DNA from: Panax quinquefolius
Taxonomy: Eukaryota; Streptophyta; Magnoliopsida; Apiales; Araliaceae
Assembly (NCBI GenBank): GCA_020205615.1
Contig: CM035169.1
Coordinates: forward strand, 17,317,546 to 17,381,545
Direction: 5' to 3'
Length of the DNA stretch: 64,000 nt
Within the stretch, counting starts at the first letter, position 1, and each line of letters starts with the position of its first letter. The notes below the pieces were generated by a model. It saw nothing but the letters and a program-made list of their open reading frames with translations. It searched no databases and was not told the DNA's origin. A program made the position numbers and the translations under genes. Of the stretch, positions 25,007 through 36,899 are shown one piece after another.

Positions 25007-25784
25007 ATTAACCGTGACGCCCCAAAATAGGTATACATCACCTATTCCGAGTTGTCAATACACATGGTATGTAAACAACTACAACTTTATTATTACAACA
25101 AGAAAAATCTGTGAGTTTGAATACAAATATTATCTTCTGATAATATCTATACTCAAATAAATCCTCATCACATTTATTGATACATTATTTTACAAAAATG
25201 GTGAGGACTACTAAACAATCCTTTCTAAAACCTTCATTCCATACCCCGACTCTACTCACTCACTATATTCTCGCCTCCCGAGAAGAAAAATGGAACAAAA
25301 AGGAAAAGGGTGAGCTCAACTAGCCCAAGAAAGAATATTATGACTAAGATAATATACAACAAATTACCGTTAGTCTTCAACAGGAAAAATCTAATAGAAT
25401 ACAATAGATAACAAATTTTAAATCAATATTCGCAATGAAATAATAATTCATTAGAAGAGTTAAGTAGAGAATGCAAACTACTATCTTCTATGTATGAATT
25501 TAAAAGTTCATCGCTCATCTTTTATCCCCTCAGTAACATCAATCAATATACATCCGAAATCAAATATTCATCTTTGCACTACGGGCCAAAGATATTCATC
25601 ACCGGGTCATGTTCATCTAAACACTGCTCATCTTTTGCACTACTGCCAAAGATATTCTTCAGAATCATTCATCTTTGCACTACAGCCAAAGATATTCAAT
25701 AATATCATCATTTAAGACCGAGGATGATGAAAAATATTTTTTTAAAGAAACGAATCCAGTGAAACAAAATGACAAGGATTAAGT

Positions 25785-28449
25785 TGTAAGACCCCAACTT
25801 ATTATTAATGAAATTTAATTTTCTCTATTTACCATTTTGAAATAGTAAGGGTTGATTTGATTAATGTGGATAGTTAGGGTAAAATACGCAAATATTTCAA
25901 AATAAGCAAGTGGTTATAAAATATTCATTGTTGTTCGGAGAATATTCATTTGGTCGTGGAATATTCGTATTATCGGGGAATATTCGTACTTACGGCAGCC
26001 CATGTGTGGGCCCCATAACTAAAAAGCGATTGGATGAAGAAAACGACAAATATAAGTTGTTTAAAATAATAAATAGTTGTTATCAAGTATTATCTTGTTA
26101 AAATACTTATGGTTAAAACACAAGAAGACACTGCGATATTGCACCAATTATTGATTCTTACGTAAGAAGGCACTACTCAATAATGGTTACGATAATTATT
26201 GTTCAAGATTTTATTGATTTAATAATTGCTGCGTTGATATTTTATATTGTTGTTGTTTCAATAATTGTCATTACACAAGATTTTTCATTATCGGGCAAAT
26301 AATTCATATTATCCTAATAATATTATTAGATAACATTATTGGCAATGTCTAGAAAGTTCTGCGTCTAAGGAGAGGTTTGGTCACCTAATTGCAACGCCAA
26401 GAAGGAGATATTCTTATTGGAAGGCCCTCTTTCCTTGAACCGCCTCGTTGTCAATATTGTGATTCTATAATACTATTTGTGAATAATTAATTATTGATTC
26501 ATATGATGAGAAAAATATTGATTTTATGTGGATATAGATGGAGAAAATTTTAAATGTGACAATTGTTGAAAATTAAAATTTTATCTTTTTCGATAAAATA
26601 ATTCATTTAAATATATTATTATATTTTAATAATATAATAATGGTGATATTTTTACAACGAATGTGGGATATATGAGTATCTGACGAGGAGAAGAGTATTT
26701 TTGTAGCAATAAATGTTTAAAACATGTTAAACATGTCTGGTGGACCCCATTTATCGATCCGAAATTTGATTATAACTTTCATAAAATCGCCTGGCTTGTG
26801 GATTTCGGTCAATTTCTGTTTGGAATTTGAAAAAACTTTTCTTCTACAAAGTTGTAGAGAATTGAATTTCCTATAAAAACTCAAGAGATTCGAATTTTCT
26901 GATAGAAGGGATATTTATTATGAATTATTGAAGTTCAAGTTCAAAATAATTGATTTTTGGAAGTTTAAAATATTTTAAATAATAAAAACGTTTTTGTTTG
27001 TTTTGTGGGCTACAACATGTGCATAATGAGCTGAGATCAGATCTAGGAAGGTGGGCATAGAAATCTTAATATATATATTAATATTATATTAAATTTTCTC
27101 GCTTTGGTGTTCTAAGCTTTTTCTTATAAATAGGGTGCTTAGGTTAGAATTGAAAATCACACCGAAAATCCAAGTTTTCTCTCTATATTATCGAGCGTAT
27201 TCTTGTGAGTATTTTGAGTATACTTTGAGTATTGTTAGATTGCAAAGTTTCCTTCTAACTATACCCAGATTCCAAATGTAAGTCTTAATCTTTCGAGGTA
27301 AGGGATGTTGTTTTCTCAATTGATATTATTTCTTCAATATCATTATGTCAAATGTTGGTTGAAACTTTTATCAAATTTGGAACTTTTTCATGTCAGGTTA
27401 CTATTCACGAAGTTACTATTCACGAGTTACTATTCACGAGTTCAAGCTTGAGCGTGAAGATGTTTTTTTGGGAAATTTCTATCTTTTGGTGTCTGAGTTA
27501 CTATTCACGATATCGGCACTATTCACCAAAAAATGAAATTTCTTCTTTTGTCCAAAATATCTATTCGGATACTAGCTTTGATTGTATCCATGTTTTGATC
27601 ATTCTTGAATTTTACACCACTATGATCATTTTTGAGGTATTTTTGAACATGGATAAAACAAAAGTACGAATCCTTAATCCTTAATCCTTGTCATTTTGTT
27701 TCAATCGGATTCGCTTTCTTTAAAAATATTTTCATCATCCTCTGCTTTAAATAATGATATTATTGAATATCTTTGGCCCAGTAGTGCAAAGATGAATGAT
27801 TTCTCAAGAATATCTTTGGTAGTAGTCTGAAGATGAACAGTGTTTAGATGAACACGACTTAATCGATGAATATCTTTGGCCCAGTGCAAAAAGATGAATA
27901 TTTGATTCCGTATGTATATTGATTGATGTTACGGGGATAAAAGATAGACGATGAACTTTTAAATTCATACATGTAAGATAGTAGTTTGCATTCTCTACTT
28001 AACTCTTCTAATGAATTATTATTTTCTTTGAATATTGATTTAAAATTTGTTGTCTATTGTATTCTATTAGATTTTTCCTGTTGAAGACTAACGATAATTT
28101 GTTGTATATTATCTTAGTCATAATATTCTTTACCGGGCTAGTTGAGCTCACCCTTTTCCTTTTTGTTCCATTTTTCTTCTCGTGGAGGCGAGAATATAGC
28201 GAGTAGTACGAGTCGGGGTATGGAATGAAGGTTTTAGAAAGAATTGTTTAGTAGTCCTCACCATTTTTGTAAAATAATGTATCAATAAATGTGATGAGGA
28301 TTTATTTGAGTATAAATATTGTCTGTAAGATAATATTTGTATTCAAACTCACGCTTTCTGATTTGTAATAATAAAGTTGTAGTTATTTCTGCATCTATGT
28401 ATTGACAACTCCGTAATAGGTGATGTATACCTATTTTGGGGGCGCCACA
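25785..28449 (+). repeat. 5' LTR of Element 4 (type B)
   Basis: TGTAAGACCCCAACTTATT to GGGGGCGCCACA, 2665 bp. This is the best uninterrupted plus-strand type-B LTR in the nest. TATA box TATAAATA is at 27125-27132. Repeated ACTATTCACGAGTT lies at 27400-27440, downstream of the TATA box. Motif repeats are at about 27770-27900. Confidence 0.9.
27125..27132 (+). promoter_or_regulatory. LTR type B TATA box
   Basis: TATAAATA before GGGTGCTTAGG. The same context is at 60001-60008 and, in complement, at 6749-6756 and 32822-32829. Confidence 0.7.
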
Positions 28450-28451
28450 GT

Positions 28452-28462
28452 TGGTATCGAGC
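28452..28462 (+). other. primer-binding site of Element 4
   Basis: TGGTATCGAGC, two bases after the LTR. Compared with the plant initiator tRNA site TGGTATCAGAGC one base is missing, as in Element 2. Confidence 0.85.
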
Positions 28463-28618
28463 TTAGGATATGATCTCTAGCGAGATCTGGGAATAGAACT
28501 AGGAGGGAGAGACGAGTAAATCCTTCGCTAGTGTGTCCTACCTAAGCTTATTTTTTTAGTTGGTCAAGATATAAGGATATTATGTGATATATTGATTTCT
28601 TTAATTAACCCTTGTTTT

Positions 28619-29780
28619 ATGACAAGATTTGAGAATGTCGATCGAGAATATTAACAATGGAAATGAGACCGTGGGAGACGCTCAGACTTCACCAATGAGG
28701 AGAAACGTCACAACAGTCGTGGCAATGTTCCTCCCGTGAACAACACCACCGAAAGCGAGATGATGAACGAGGGATGTTTAGAAGCTTTTTGCGCTTCATG
28801 CAAAATCGATTTAGGGAGACTCGTGTTCAAAATACGAGGAGGAAATGATAGCAATTCACGGGTTGTCACAAATGCAAGCGCTTCAAAGAGTCGGGACCAC
28901 CGAATTTAAGGAAAGCCAAATCCGATCACGGCGGAAACATGGGTCAAACAAATTACCAAGATATTCAATGTCTTGGGATGCACTAAGAACAGAAGGTTCC
29001 ATTCGCCACCTTTATGTTCCGAATGAAAGGCGATATCACCGGTGGGAGTCTGTGAAGCGCACCCATCCAAATTAAGACTCAAAGATGTTCTTGGGAGACA
29101 TTTCAAATTATTTAATGATAAATACTTTCCTGAAAGTGTTCGCTATACGAAGGAAGTAGAGTTCATCGATTAGAACAAAACAACACGATTTTGGTCTCAA
29201 AGACGAGGCAAAGTTTGCGAGTTATCCGTGTTCAGACCTCATTTGGTGGAGAATGAGGAACGATGACGCGGATGTTTCTTAGAGGTTTGAAACCCTAAGA
29301 TACGCCAAGATCTCATTTCTCATAAATTTTCTCTCTATTAAGATGTTGTAAACAGGCTCAATTATTAGAGCGAGATAACGAGTACGGTCAACTGAGGACC
29401 ACAACCAGGATCATACCGTAGATAGCGAACAATGTAATAACAATAACCAAATGGAGAAAGAAACAGACGGACAAAATGGTAACCACTCGGTGGTAATCAT
29501 AGCCATGAAAATAGAAGAAGCGAGTCGAGGAGATTTTAAAAGAGAGAGATTTAACAACTAACCATGTGAAGACGACGGTCTGGCTTAAAAGAATCGGTTC
29601 TAAGGGAGGAGAACAACCATCTACTCATATGCTACAAATGCGAAAAGAGGGACATATCACCAAACCGCCCACAACAGCTCAAGGTATGCTATAATTGTGG
29701 AAAGGAAGGACATATCGCCGAGATCAGACAAAGAATGAAACCTAGTTCAATGGGGGACGGTGACTCAAAAGATCGTCCCG
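28619..29780 (+). pseudogene. gag of Element 4
   Basis: Likely start ATG at 28619. Sequence parallels Element 2 gag (SNKLPRYSMSWDA at about 28940; NEER-like near 29250; RGLKP near 29285). A zinc knuckle CYNCGKEGHIAE is at about 29687-29722. Many frameshifts are present. Confidence 0.82.
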
Positions 29781-29849
29781 TAAAAGTCAAAGTCAACGAT
29801 TCCGGAAGAGCGTTTGTTGTGGATCGGTCATAATGCGAGGAACCCAAAC

Positions 29850-31700
29850 AAGGTGATCACGGGTAAGCTATTTATAAATTATCACGAAGTTTATACCTTA
29901 CTTGATACCGGCAAGGTCTTTTGCATTCATTTATCTCTCCGCATGTGCTCAACGCTTAAACTCGACTCCGGAGAAATTAGACTTTGACCTATCTCGTGGA
30001 AACTCCGTTAGAGAAACTTTCATCACATCCATCGCTTATAAATCTTGTTTGATTCAAGTTGGCACCATCACCTTACCCGCTGACCTTATCTCTTTAAAGA
30101 TACTTGCTTTTGATGTGATTTTAGGGGATTGATTGGTTAACTACTCATCATGCCAAAATTGATTGTTTTCGTAAGGTTGTTAGTTTTCATATTCCTAACC
30201 AACCCGTTGAATGAATTCAAGCAACTAAACCATTAAAATCAATCATCGCTATATCTAATCATAAAGCTATTCGCTTATTGAAAAACGGATGTCAAGCTTT
30301 CTTAGCCCATGTTATGGATTTGAATAAAGACACGCCAAATTTGAATAATATTCCGTTGTTATCGACTTTCCGACGATTTCAAGAACTTCCCCGGTCTACC
30401 CCGTAACGTGAAGTTGAATTCTTTATTGATCTTGAACTCGTACAAAAAGCCCATTTCTAAAACCCCATATCGAATGGCTCCTATTGAACTTCAGAGTTAA
30501 AGGTCCAACTACAGAATTGTTGGACATCGGTTTCATTCGTCCCCAAGACATCTCCTCGGGGTGCTCCTGCTTTATTTGTAAAGAAAAAAAAGACGGAGTA
30601 TGCGACTTTTGTATTGACTATCGGAATTGAACCATGTCACCATCAAGAATAGGTATCCTCTACCTCGTATTGATGACTTGTTTGACCAGCCACAAGGGCA
30701 CAATTCTTTTCAAAATCGATCTTCGCTCGGATATCATCAAATGAAGATTAGAATCGAGGATATTCCAAAGACCGCCTTTAACTCTTCGAGACGGGCATTA
30801 TGAATTCTTAGTCATGTCTTTCTGATCGACTAATGCTCCTCGCGCTTTCATGGATATGATGAACCGAGTATTCAAGGAATATTTGGATCGGTTTGTTGTT
30901 GTCTTTATTGATGACATCCTTATATATTCCAAAAGTCGTGAAGATCATGAGCACCATTTGAAGTCGGTACTCCAAAGGCTTCGTGAAAACAAACTATATT
31001 TCAAATTAAAGAAATGCGAGTTCGGCTCGAGGAAGTACCATTCCTTGGGCACGTGGTGTCGAAACATGGAGTATCTGCTGATCCGATTAAGATCAAGCAA
31101 TACAAAGTTAGAGCAACCAAGTCGGTGATCAAGCACGTAGCTTTTTGGGCTTAATTGTTATTATCGGAGATTCGTGGAAGGGTTTTCTAATCGCTACTCC
31201 ATTAACTCAAATTAACTCTTAAGGATACAAAATTCGCTTGGAGCGAAGAATCGCGAGAAAAGTTTCCAAGAGCTTAAGAGGAGACTTATTTCAAGACTGT
31301 TTCTAACAATACCATCCGGTTCTTGATGGATTTGTTATCTCACAATGATGCTTCGAGCAAAGGGTTAGGATGTGTTCTCATGCAACGTGGGAAAGTCATA
31401 GCCTATGCCTCATGACAACTTAAAGAGTATGAGAGGAATTATCCTACTCATGATCTAGAGTCAAAAAGAACAAGCTTGCCATTTAAAGATATGGAGGCAC
31501 TATCTATATGGGGAGAAAGTGGAGATATATTCACCATAAAAGCCTTAAATATTTCTTCACTCAAAAGAACTCAACATGCGGCAAATGACGCTGGCTCGAG
31601 CTATTGAAAGACTACGACCACACTATTCAATACCATCCTGAAAAGTTTAACGTGGTAAATGACGCGTTGAGTAGAAGATCATATCGGAAATGAGTACGAT
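29850..31700 (+). pseudogene. protease, RT and RNase H of Element 4
   Basis: The protease DTG is at 29904-29912, in LLDTG. The RT FIDD is at 30904-30915, within [17 protein letters not shown] (frame 30850-31128). RNase H segments are visible at about 31380-31650 (for example ATWESH and [12 protein letters not shown] in different frames). Confidence 0.85.
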
Positions 31701-31799
31701 GATGTCAAGTATACGTGATAGAGCCAACTTTAATAAAAAAAGTTAAGGTTGCTCAAGCCACCGAATCTTGAGCCGATGCGTATGAAGAAGAAAAGTACA

Positions 31800-32487
31800 A
31801 GAAAGAGCTATTCCTAAGTCGAGAATTGATGAAGAAGGAATACTTGAGTCCACTCTAGACTTTGTGTTCCTAACGACTCGATTTGAAGTACAAGATTATG
31901 ATGGAGGCACACAATACACCATTTGCAATCCATCCTGGAAGTACTAAAATGTATCGTGATCTTCGACATACATTTTGGTGGAACAATATGAAGAGAGAGA
32001 TTGCAAAGTTTATCTCAATGTGTTTAACTTGTCAACGTGTAAAGCGGAACATCTTGTACCTAAGGGTCCGTTGCAACCACTCGAGATTCCGAAATGGAAG
32101 TGGGAACACATTACCATGGATTTCAAGTTACGGTCTTCCTACGGTTTCTCGTGGCATCAATGCTATTTGGGTTATTGTTGATAGATTAACCAAGTCTCGC
32201 TTCATTTCTTGCCGATCGGGAGACTTATTCACTCAACGCCTTCTTTAGTATGATGACGTGAATGAGATTGTGAGGTTCATACGGCATGCCTGTATCCATT
32301 GTTTTGATCGTGACCCAAAATTCACTTCAAGATTTTGGGTTAGCTTGCAAAAAAAGCTATGGGCACGGATTTACAATTCGGTTGGGCTTTCATACCATCC
32401 TCAAACCAGACGGACAATTAGAAAGGACTATTCAAACTCTTTGAAGATTTATTAAGACTCGTGTCCTAGACTTCAAGGCGGTTGATA
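31800..32487 (+). pseudogene. integrase of Element 4, truncated
   Basis: The 121-codon frame 31883-32248 carries the HHCC domain ([36 protein letters not shown]). Further core parts [14 protein letters not shown] (about 32155-32200) and DPKFTSRFWVSLQK (about 32309-32350) follow. The sequence ends in the core, and the C-terminal and chromodomain parts are absent. Confidence 0.87.
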
Positions 32488-32490
32488 AGT

Positions 32491-32565
32491 AACTCGTGAA
32501 TAAGAACTCATGAATAAGAACTCGTGAATAAGTAACTCATGAATAAGTAACTTGACATGAAAAAG
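32491..32565. repeat. repeat block at the Element 4 truncation
   Basis: AACTCGTGAATAAG-type units continue straight from the integrase break. They correspond to 6409-6475 in the other LTR of Element 2 and are slightly expanded or altered (GAATAAGTAACTC). Confidence 0.75.
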
Positions 32566-35269
32566 TTCCAAATTTGATAAAAAGTTACAACTAATATTTC
32601 AAAGATAATGATATTGAAGAAATAATATCATTTGAGAAGAAAATAACATCCCTTACCTCGAAAGATTAGTACTTCTAATTGGAATACCGTATATAGTCAA
32701 GAGAACTTGCACCGCCTAACAATACTCAAAGTATACTCAAAATACTCACAAGAATACGCCGATAATATAGAGAGAAAACTTCAGCTTCAAATTGTGATTT
32801 TCAATTCTAACCTAAACACCCTATTTATAGGAAAATGCTTAGAACACCAAAGCGAAAATTTAATAAAATATTAATATATATTATAAATTTCCTTAGCCCA
32901 TCTTTGAAGATCTTTCAATTTCACATGTTAGCCCACTAAATTGAAAATAAAATCCAATCAAATTCACAATAAATAGCATCATTTTAATCTGAGTTTTTAT
33001 AGGAAATTATAATCAAATTTCAAATTTCAAATAAATGGGGTCCAATAATCAAATTTCAATAATAAATGGGGTCCATGTTTAACATGTTTTAAACATTTAT
33101 TGCAATAAAAATACTCTCTTCCTCCTCGTATACTCATATATCCCACATTCGTTGTAAAAATATCACCATTATTATATTATTAAAATATAATAATATATTT
33201 AAATGAATTATTTTATCGTAAAAGATAAAATTTCAATTTTCAACAATTGTCACATTAAAAATTTTCTCATCTATATCCACATAAAATTAATATTTTCCTC
33301 ATCATATGAATCAATAATTAATTATTCACAAATAATATTACGAATCACAATATCGATAACCGTGCGGCTCTTCAGAAAGAGGGGCTTTCCAATAAGAATT
33401 TCTTCATCTTGGCGCAAATTAGGTGACCAAACCTCTCCTGTATGTAACTTTCTAGACATTGCCAATAATATTATCTAATAATATTATTAAGATAATATGA
33501 ATTATTGCTTCGATAATGAAAATACTTTGTAATGATGACAATTATCAAACAATGTTAATATAAAATATCAACGCAAAGAATTATTAACTCAATAAAATCT
33601 TGAATAAGAATTATCGTAACCATTATTGAGTAGTGGCCTTCTTACGTAAGAATCAATAATTGGTGCAATACTGCAGTGCTATTCTCGTGTTTTAACCACC
33701 GGTATTTTAACAATTTAATTCAGAATTACTACGTACAAGTTATTTTTAAACAACTTATATTTGTCGCTTTTCTTCATCCAATCGCTTTCCGCTTATGGGG
33801 CCCATATTATGGTCATACCATCAGCATTTAATATTCCCCGATCACAAAGATTTAATATTCCACGACCAAACGAATATTCCCCGACAACAATGAATATTTT
33901 ATAACCACTTGCATTATTTTGAAATATTTATGTATTTTACCCCTAACTATCCACATTAATCACATCAACCCTTACTATTTCAAAATAATAAATAGAGAAA
34001 ATTAAATTTCATTAATAATAAGTTGGGGTCTTACAACAAAGTTATTCCAATGTAATAATAATAACGAAAACCAGTCAAAGTGAAAAGGATATTCTAACAG
34101 AATGATAAAGATTTTAACCAGTCCCGTAAAACACATGACGATGGATGTTCCAATGTAATAATAAAGATTTTAACCAGTGTCCTGTAAAACACACACGCGA
34201 TGTGGATGTTCCAACAGTAATAATAATAAAAGACGGAACCAGTCCTGTAAAACACATGCATGTGGATGTTCCAATGTAATAATAGAAGAATGTCACCAAG
34301 TATAAGATAAACCACGATACAAAGTTATTCCAATGAATAATAAGCGATGGAATAACAACAGTTCTCTTCATGAATAAGAAAGAATAACACCCACTACGAA
34401 AGTACAACAAATAATATTCCCTACCTTAGAAGAACTGAATATCGCAAAGTGAAGTAGCGTAATACTTTTCTTCTTTCTATCTATAGTTTCTCTCTGTAGT
34501 TTCAAAGTGAATTAAGAAAAAAATAATGAAGGAATGAGCTTCTATTTATAGGAAAATAGAATGCATAGTAATTAATCCATGAACGGTCCGTATTGATTTA
34601 CTTTAATCTGACGGTCCCATATTTAAAGCAAAATCTTTTAAATAAAATATAATATATTCTATTTATATAAAAACATTTTACTATGCAAAACACTATGCAA
34701 CACTACGCAAAACTACTACGATATGCATAATAAAATATAATATATTTTATTTATAGAATAACTTTAATAAAGTATTCGCTTTTATATAAAAAGATGTTTC
34801 GCTTTTATTACGTTAATAATAATGAATAAAACAAAACGTCATTATCGCTTATAATAATTCATATTATTAATCGGCAATAATGGAATCAAACCGGTTGACT
34901 TCTCACATAAGCATCAATAATCAATACCGCAGTCTTTCTATGCAACCACACGACATCATTTTTTTTACTACCGAAAGTAGTTCAACAAAGATCAACCAGT
35001 AAAACTTCCATTATTTCAATAAAATATTTTTGTCGTTTTCTCAATCCGATAATAATTACATTGCTAGGGTCCACCAACGATTGAGTAGTTGTCTGAATAT
35101 TCCCCGCTAAACCGAATATTCCCCACCAATCGAATAATAACCACTCATTTACTTTTGCAAAATTTATAAATATTACCCACAACTATAACATTATATCAAA
35201 TTTATTCCATAATATTCAAAATAATATTTATAGAAAATTCATCTTTATTTATAAAAGTCGGGTCTTACA

Positions 35270-35280
35270 ACCTCCCTTTT
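35270..35280 (-). other. polypurine tract of Element 1
   Basis: On the minus strand AAAAGGGAGGT abuts the LTR (end at 35269). Confidence 0.8.
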
Positions 35281-35289
35281 CTATGAAAT

Positions 35290-36690
35290 TTCGCCCTCGA
35301 AATTAGGGTACGTGACTGGTATGTCAAGAGGTAAGGATACCTTGATTTCATTTCGATTCTAACTCCCAAGTCATTTCCTCAACATCGTGGTTCCTCCACA
35401 AAACTTTGACTTGAGGTATAACCTTGGAGCGTAGAATATGTTCCTTCTTATCCAAAATTTGAACAGAACCTCTTCATACGTCAAATCTTTCGCTATTTCG
35501 TCCTGTTCTAACTCAATAATATGGTTCGGGTCTTTCACATATTTACGTAACATGGATATGTGAAAACGTTATGAACACGAGATATATTTAGCGGAAAAGC
35601 GAGTCTATAGGCCACAGCCCTATTCGATCGAGGATTAAAATGGACCGATGAATCAAGATTAAGTTTTCCTCTCTTTTCAAATCTTGTAATTCCTTTCCAT
35701 GGAGTAACTTTAATAACACATGATCTCCTATATCGAATTCCACGTCCTTTCGATGAAGATCAAGATAACTCTTTTATCGATTTTGTGGAGGTTTTTATAC
35801 GTTGTTTGATCGTTTGAATCTTTTCCGTAGTCATGCGCATCAACTCCTGGTCCCCAACAACGTTGCTTCACCCACCTCATCCTAAAGCATACCGGAGAAC
35901 GACACTTTCTTCCATACAACTCTTCGAATGGAGCCATGCCAATACTTGCTTGATAAAACCGTTGTTGTAGGAAAACTCCACCAATGGTAAGAAATTGTCC
36001 CAACTCCCTCTTGAAATCAAGGACACGAGTCTTAATAGATCTTCAAGAGTTTGAATAGTCCTCTCCGATCGTCCGTCCGTCCTCGAGGATGAAATGCCGA
36101 AAATAAATCGTAAATCTGTGCTCATAGCTTTTTGCAAACTAACCCAAAATCGTGAAGTGAATCTTGGGTCTCGATCGTAAAGTATGGATACCGCAGATAC
36201 CATGCAATCTTACAATCTCGTTTATGTACATACGAGCAAGACGTTCAAGTGTATAAGTTTCTCGATCGGTAAGAAATGAGCGGACTTGGTCAATCTATCA
36301 ACAATGACCCAAATCGCATCAATGCCTTGAGAAACCTTAGGAAGACCCCGTGCACGAAAATCCATGGTAATGTGCTCCCACTTCCATTCTGGAATTTCAA
36401 GTGGTTGCAATGGACCTTTTGGTACTTGATGCTCCGCTTTAACTCGTTGACAAGTTAGACACCTTGAGATAAACAAAGGCTATCTCTCTCTTCATATTGC
36501 TCCACCAAAATGTATGACGAATATCATGATACATTTGGTACTCCCAAGATGGATTGCAAATGGTGAGTCATGCCCCCATCATGATATTATACTTTAAATC
36601 GTGGTCGTTAGAACACAAAGTCCGGAGTTGACTTCGAAGTATTCCTTCTTCATCGATTCTTGCTTCCTGCATAGCACCTTCTTGCACTTT
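35290..36690 (-). pseudogene. integrase and chromodomain of Element 1
   Basis: Reading leftwards: HHCC domain end with [20 protein letters not shown] (36400-36460), an intact segment [12 protein letters not shown] (36355-36392), and [19 protein letters not shown] (36260-36330). DRDPRFTSRFWVSLQKA follows (about 36125-36180), then GRSERTIQTLEDLLRLV (about 36020-36075). The chromodomain start DLTYEEVLF is in the 35371-35553 frame and VKVLWRNH-like sequence is near 35390 in another frame. Parts of this integrase look less damaged than in the other elements. Confidence 0.86.
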
Positions 36691-36899
36691 CTTCCTCATA
36701 CGCATCGCCTCCAGTCCAGCTAAATTGGCGAATTTTAACTTTATCGATTAAAGTCTGGTTCTACTCGTATATTTGCTATCATCACATGCGTCCCCTCGAG
36801 TCTTTAACTCTATCTCCATCCTTTGCAAGTCACACAAAATGGGCCTTTGGGTTGACAATAACGCACTCAGATTGCAGATATGATCTTCTTACTCAACGC

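Larger units (their letters stand above)
25785..32490 (+). mobile_element. Element 4: truncated Ty3-type chromovirus (LTR type B)
   Basis: A plus-strand element inserted into the 5' LTR of Element 2. It has the 5' LTR (25785-28449), primer site, gag, protease, RT, RNase H and the first part of integrase. It stops abruptly at 32485-32490, with no 3' LTR and no chromodomain. The break lies in the integrase core shortly after the ERTIQTL-like segment. It joins LTR type-B sequence at a shared ATAAGT, so a deletion removed its 3' end and some flanking LTR. Confidence 0.87.
5376..34035 (-). mobile_element. Element 2: Ty3-type chromovirus (LTR type B)
   Basis: A minus-strand LTR retrotransposon inserted in the 3' LTR of Element 1. 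Its 3' LTR (5376-20267) is split by Element 3. Its internal region runs 20268-25014. Its 5' LTR (25015-25784 plus 32485-34035) was invaded by Element 4 and lost about 0.27 kb at that junction. LTR ends read TGTGGACGCCC at the left and GGGTCTTACA at the right on the plus strand. Domain order is the same as in Element 1. The target duplication is not recognisable; the site lies in a C/G-rich part of the host LTR where copies disagree. Confidence 0.88.
25015..34035 (-). repeat. 5' LTR of Element 2, split by Element 4 (25015-25784 and 32485-34035)
   Basis: It starts TGACGCCCCAAAATAGG and ends GGGTCTTACA. Compared with the other LTR of Element 2 it lacks about 270 bp at the Element 4 junction and about 140 bp near 32940-33000. 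The TATA box (complement) is at 32822-32829. Confidence 0.82.
4275..35269 (-). repeat. 3' LTR of Element 1, split by Element 2 (4275-5375 and 34036-35269)
   Basis: As read on the plus strand, the first piece starts TGTGACGCCCCC and the second ends GGGTCTTACA, the complement of the TGTAAGACCC...GGCGTCACA ends of the forward copies. The pieces total about 2.33 kb, close to intact type-A LTRs. The minus-strand TATA box (TATAAATA) is at 34543-34550. The second piece carries the reverse copy of the roughly 60-bp tandem array (about 34040-34300). I saw no clean duplication at the Element 2 junctions (5371-5375 against 34036-34040). Confidence 0.85.
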
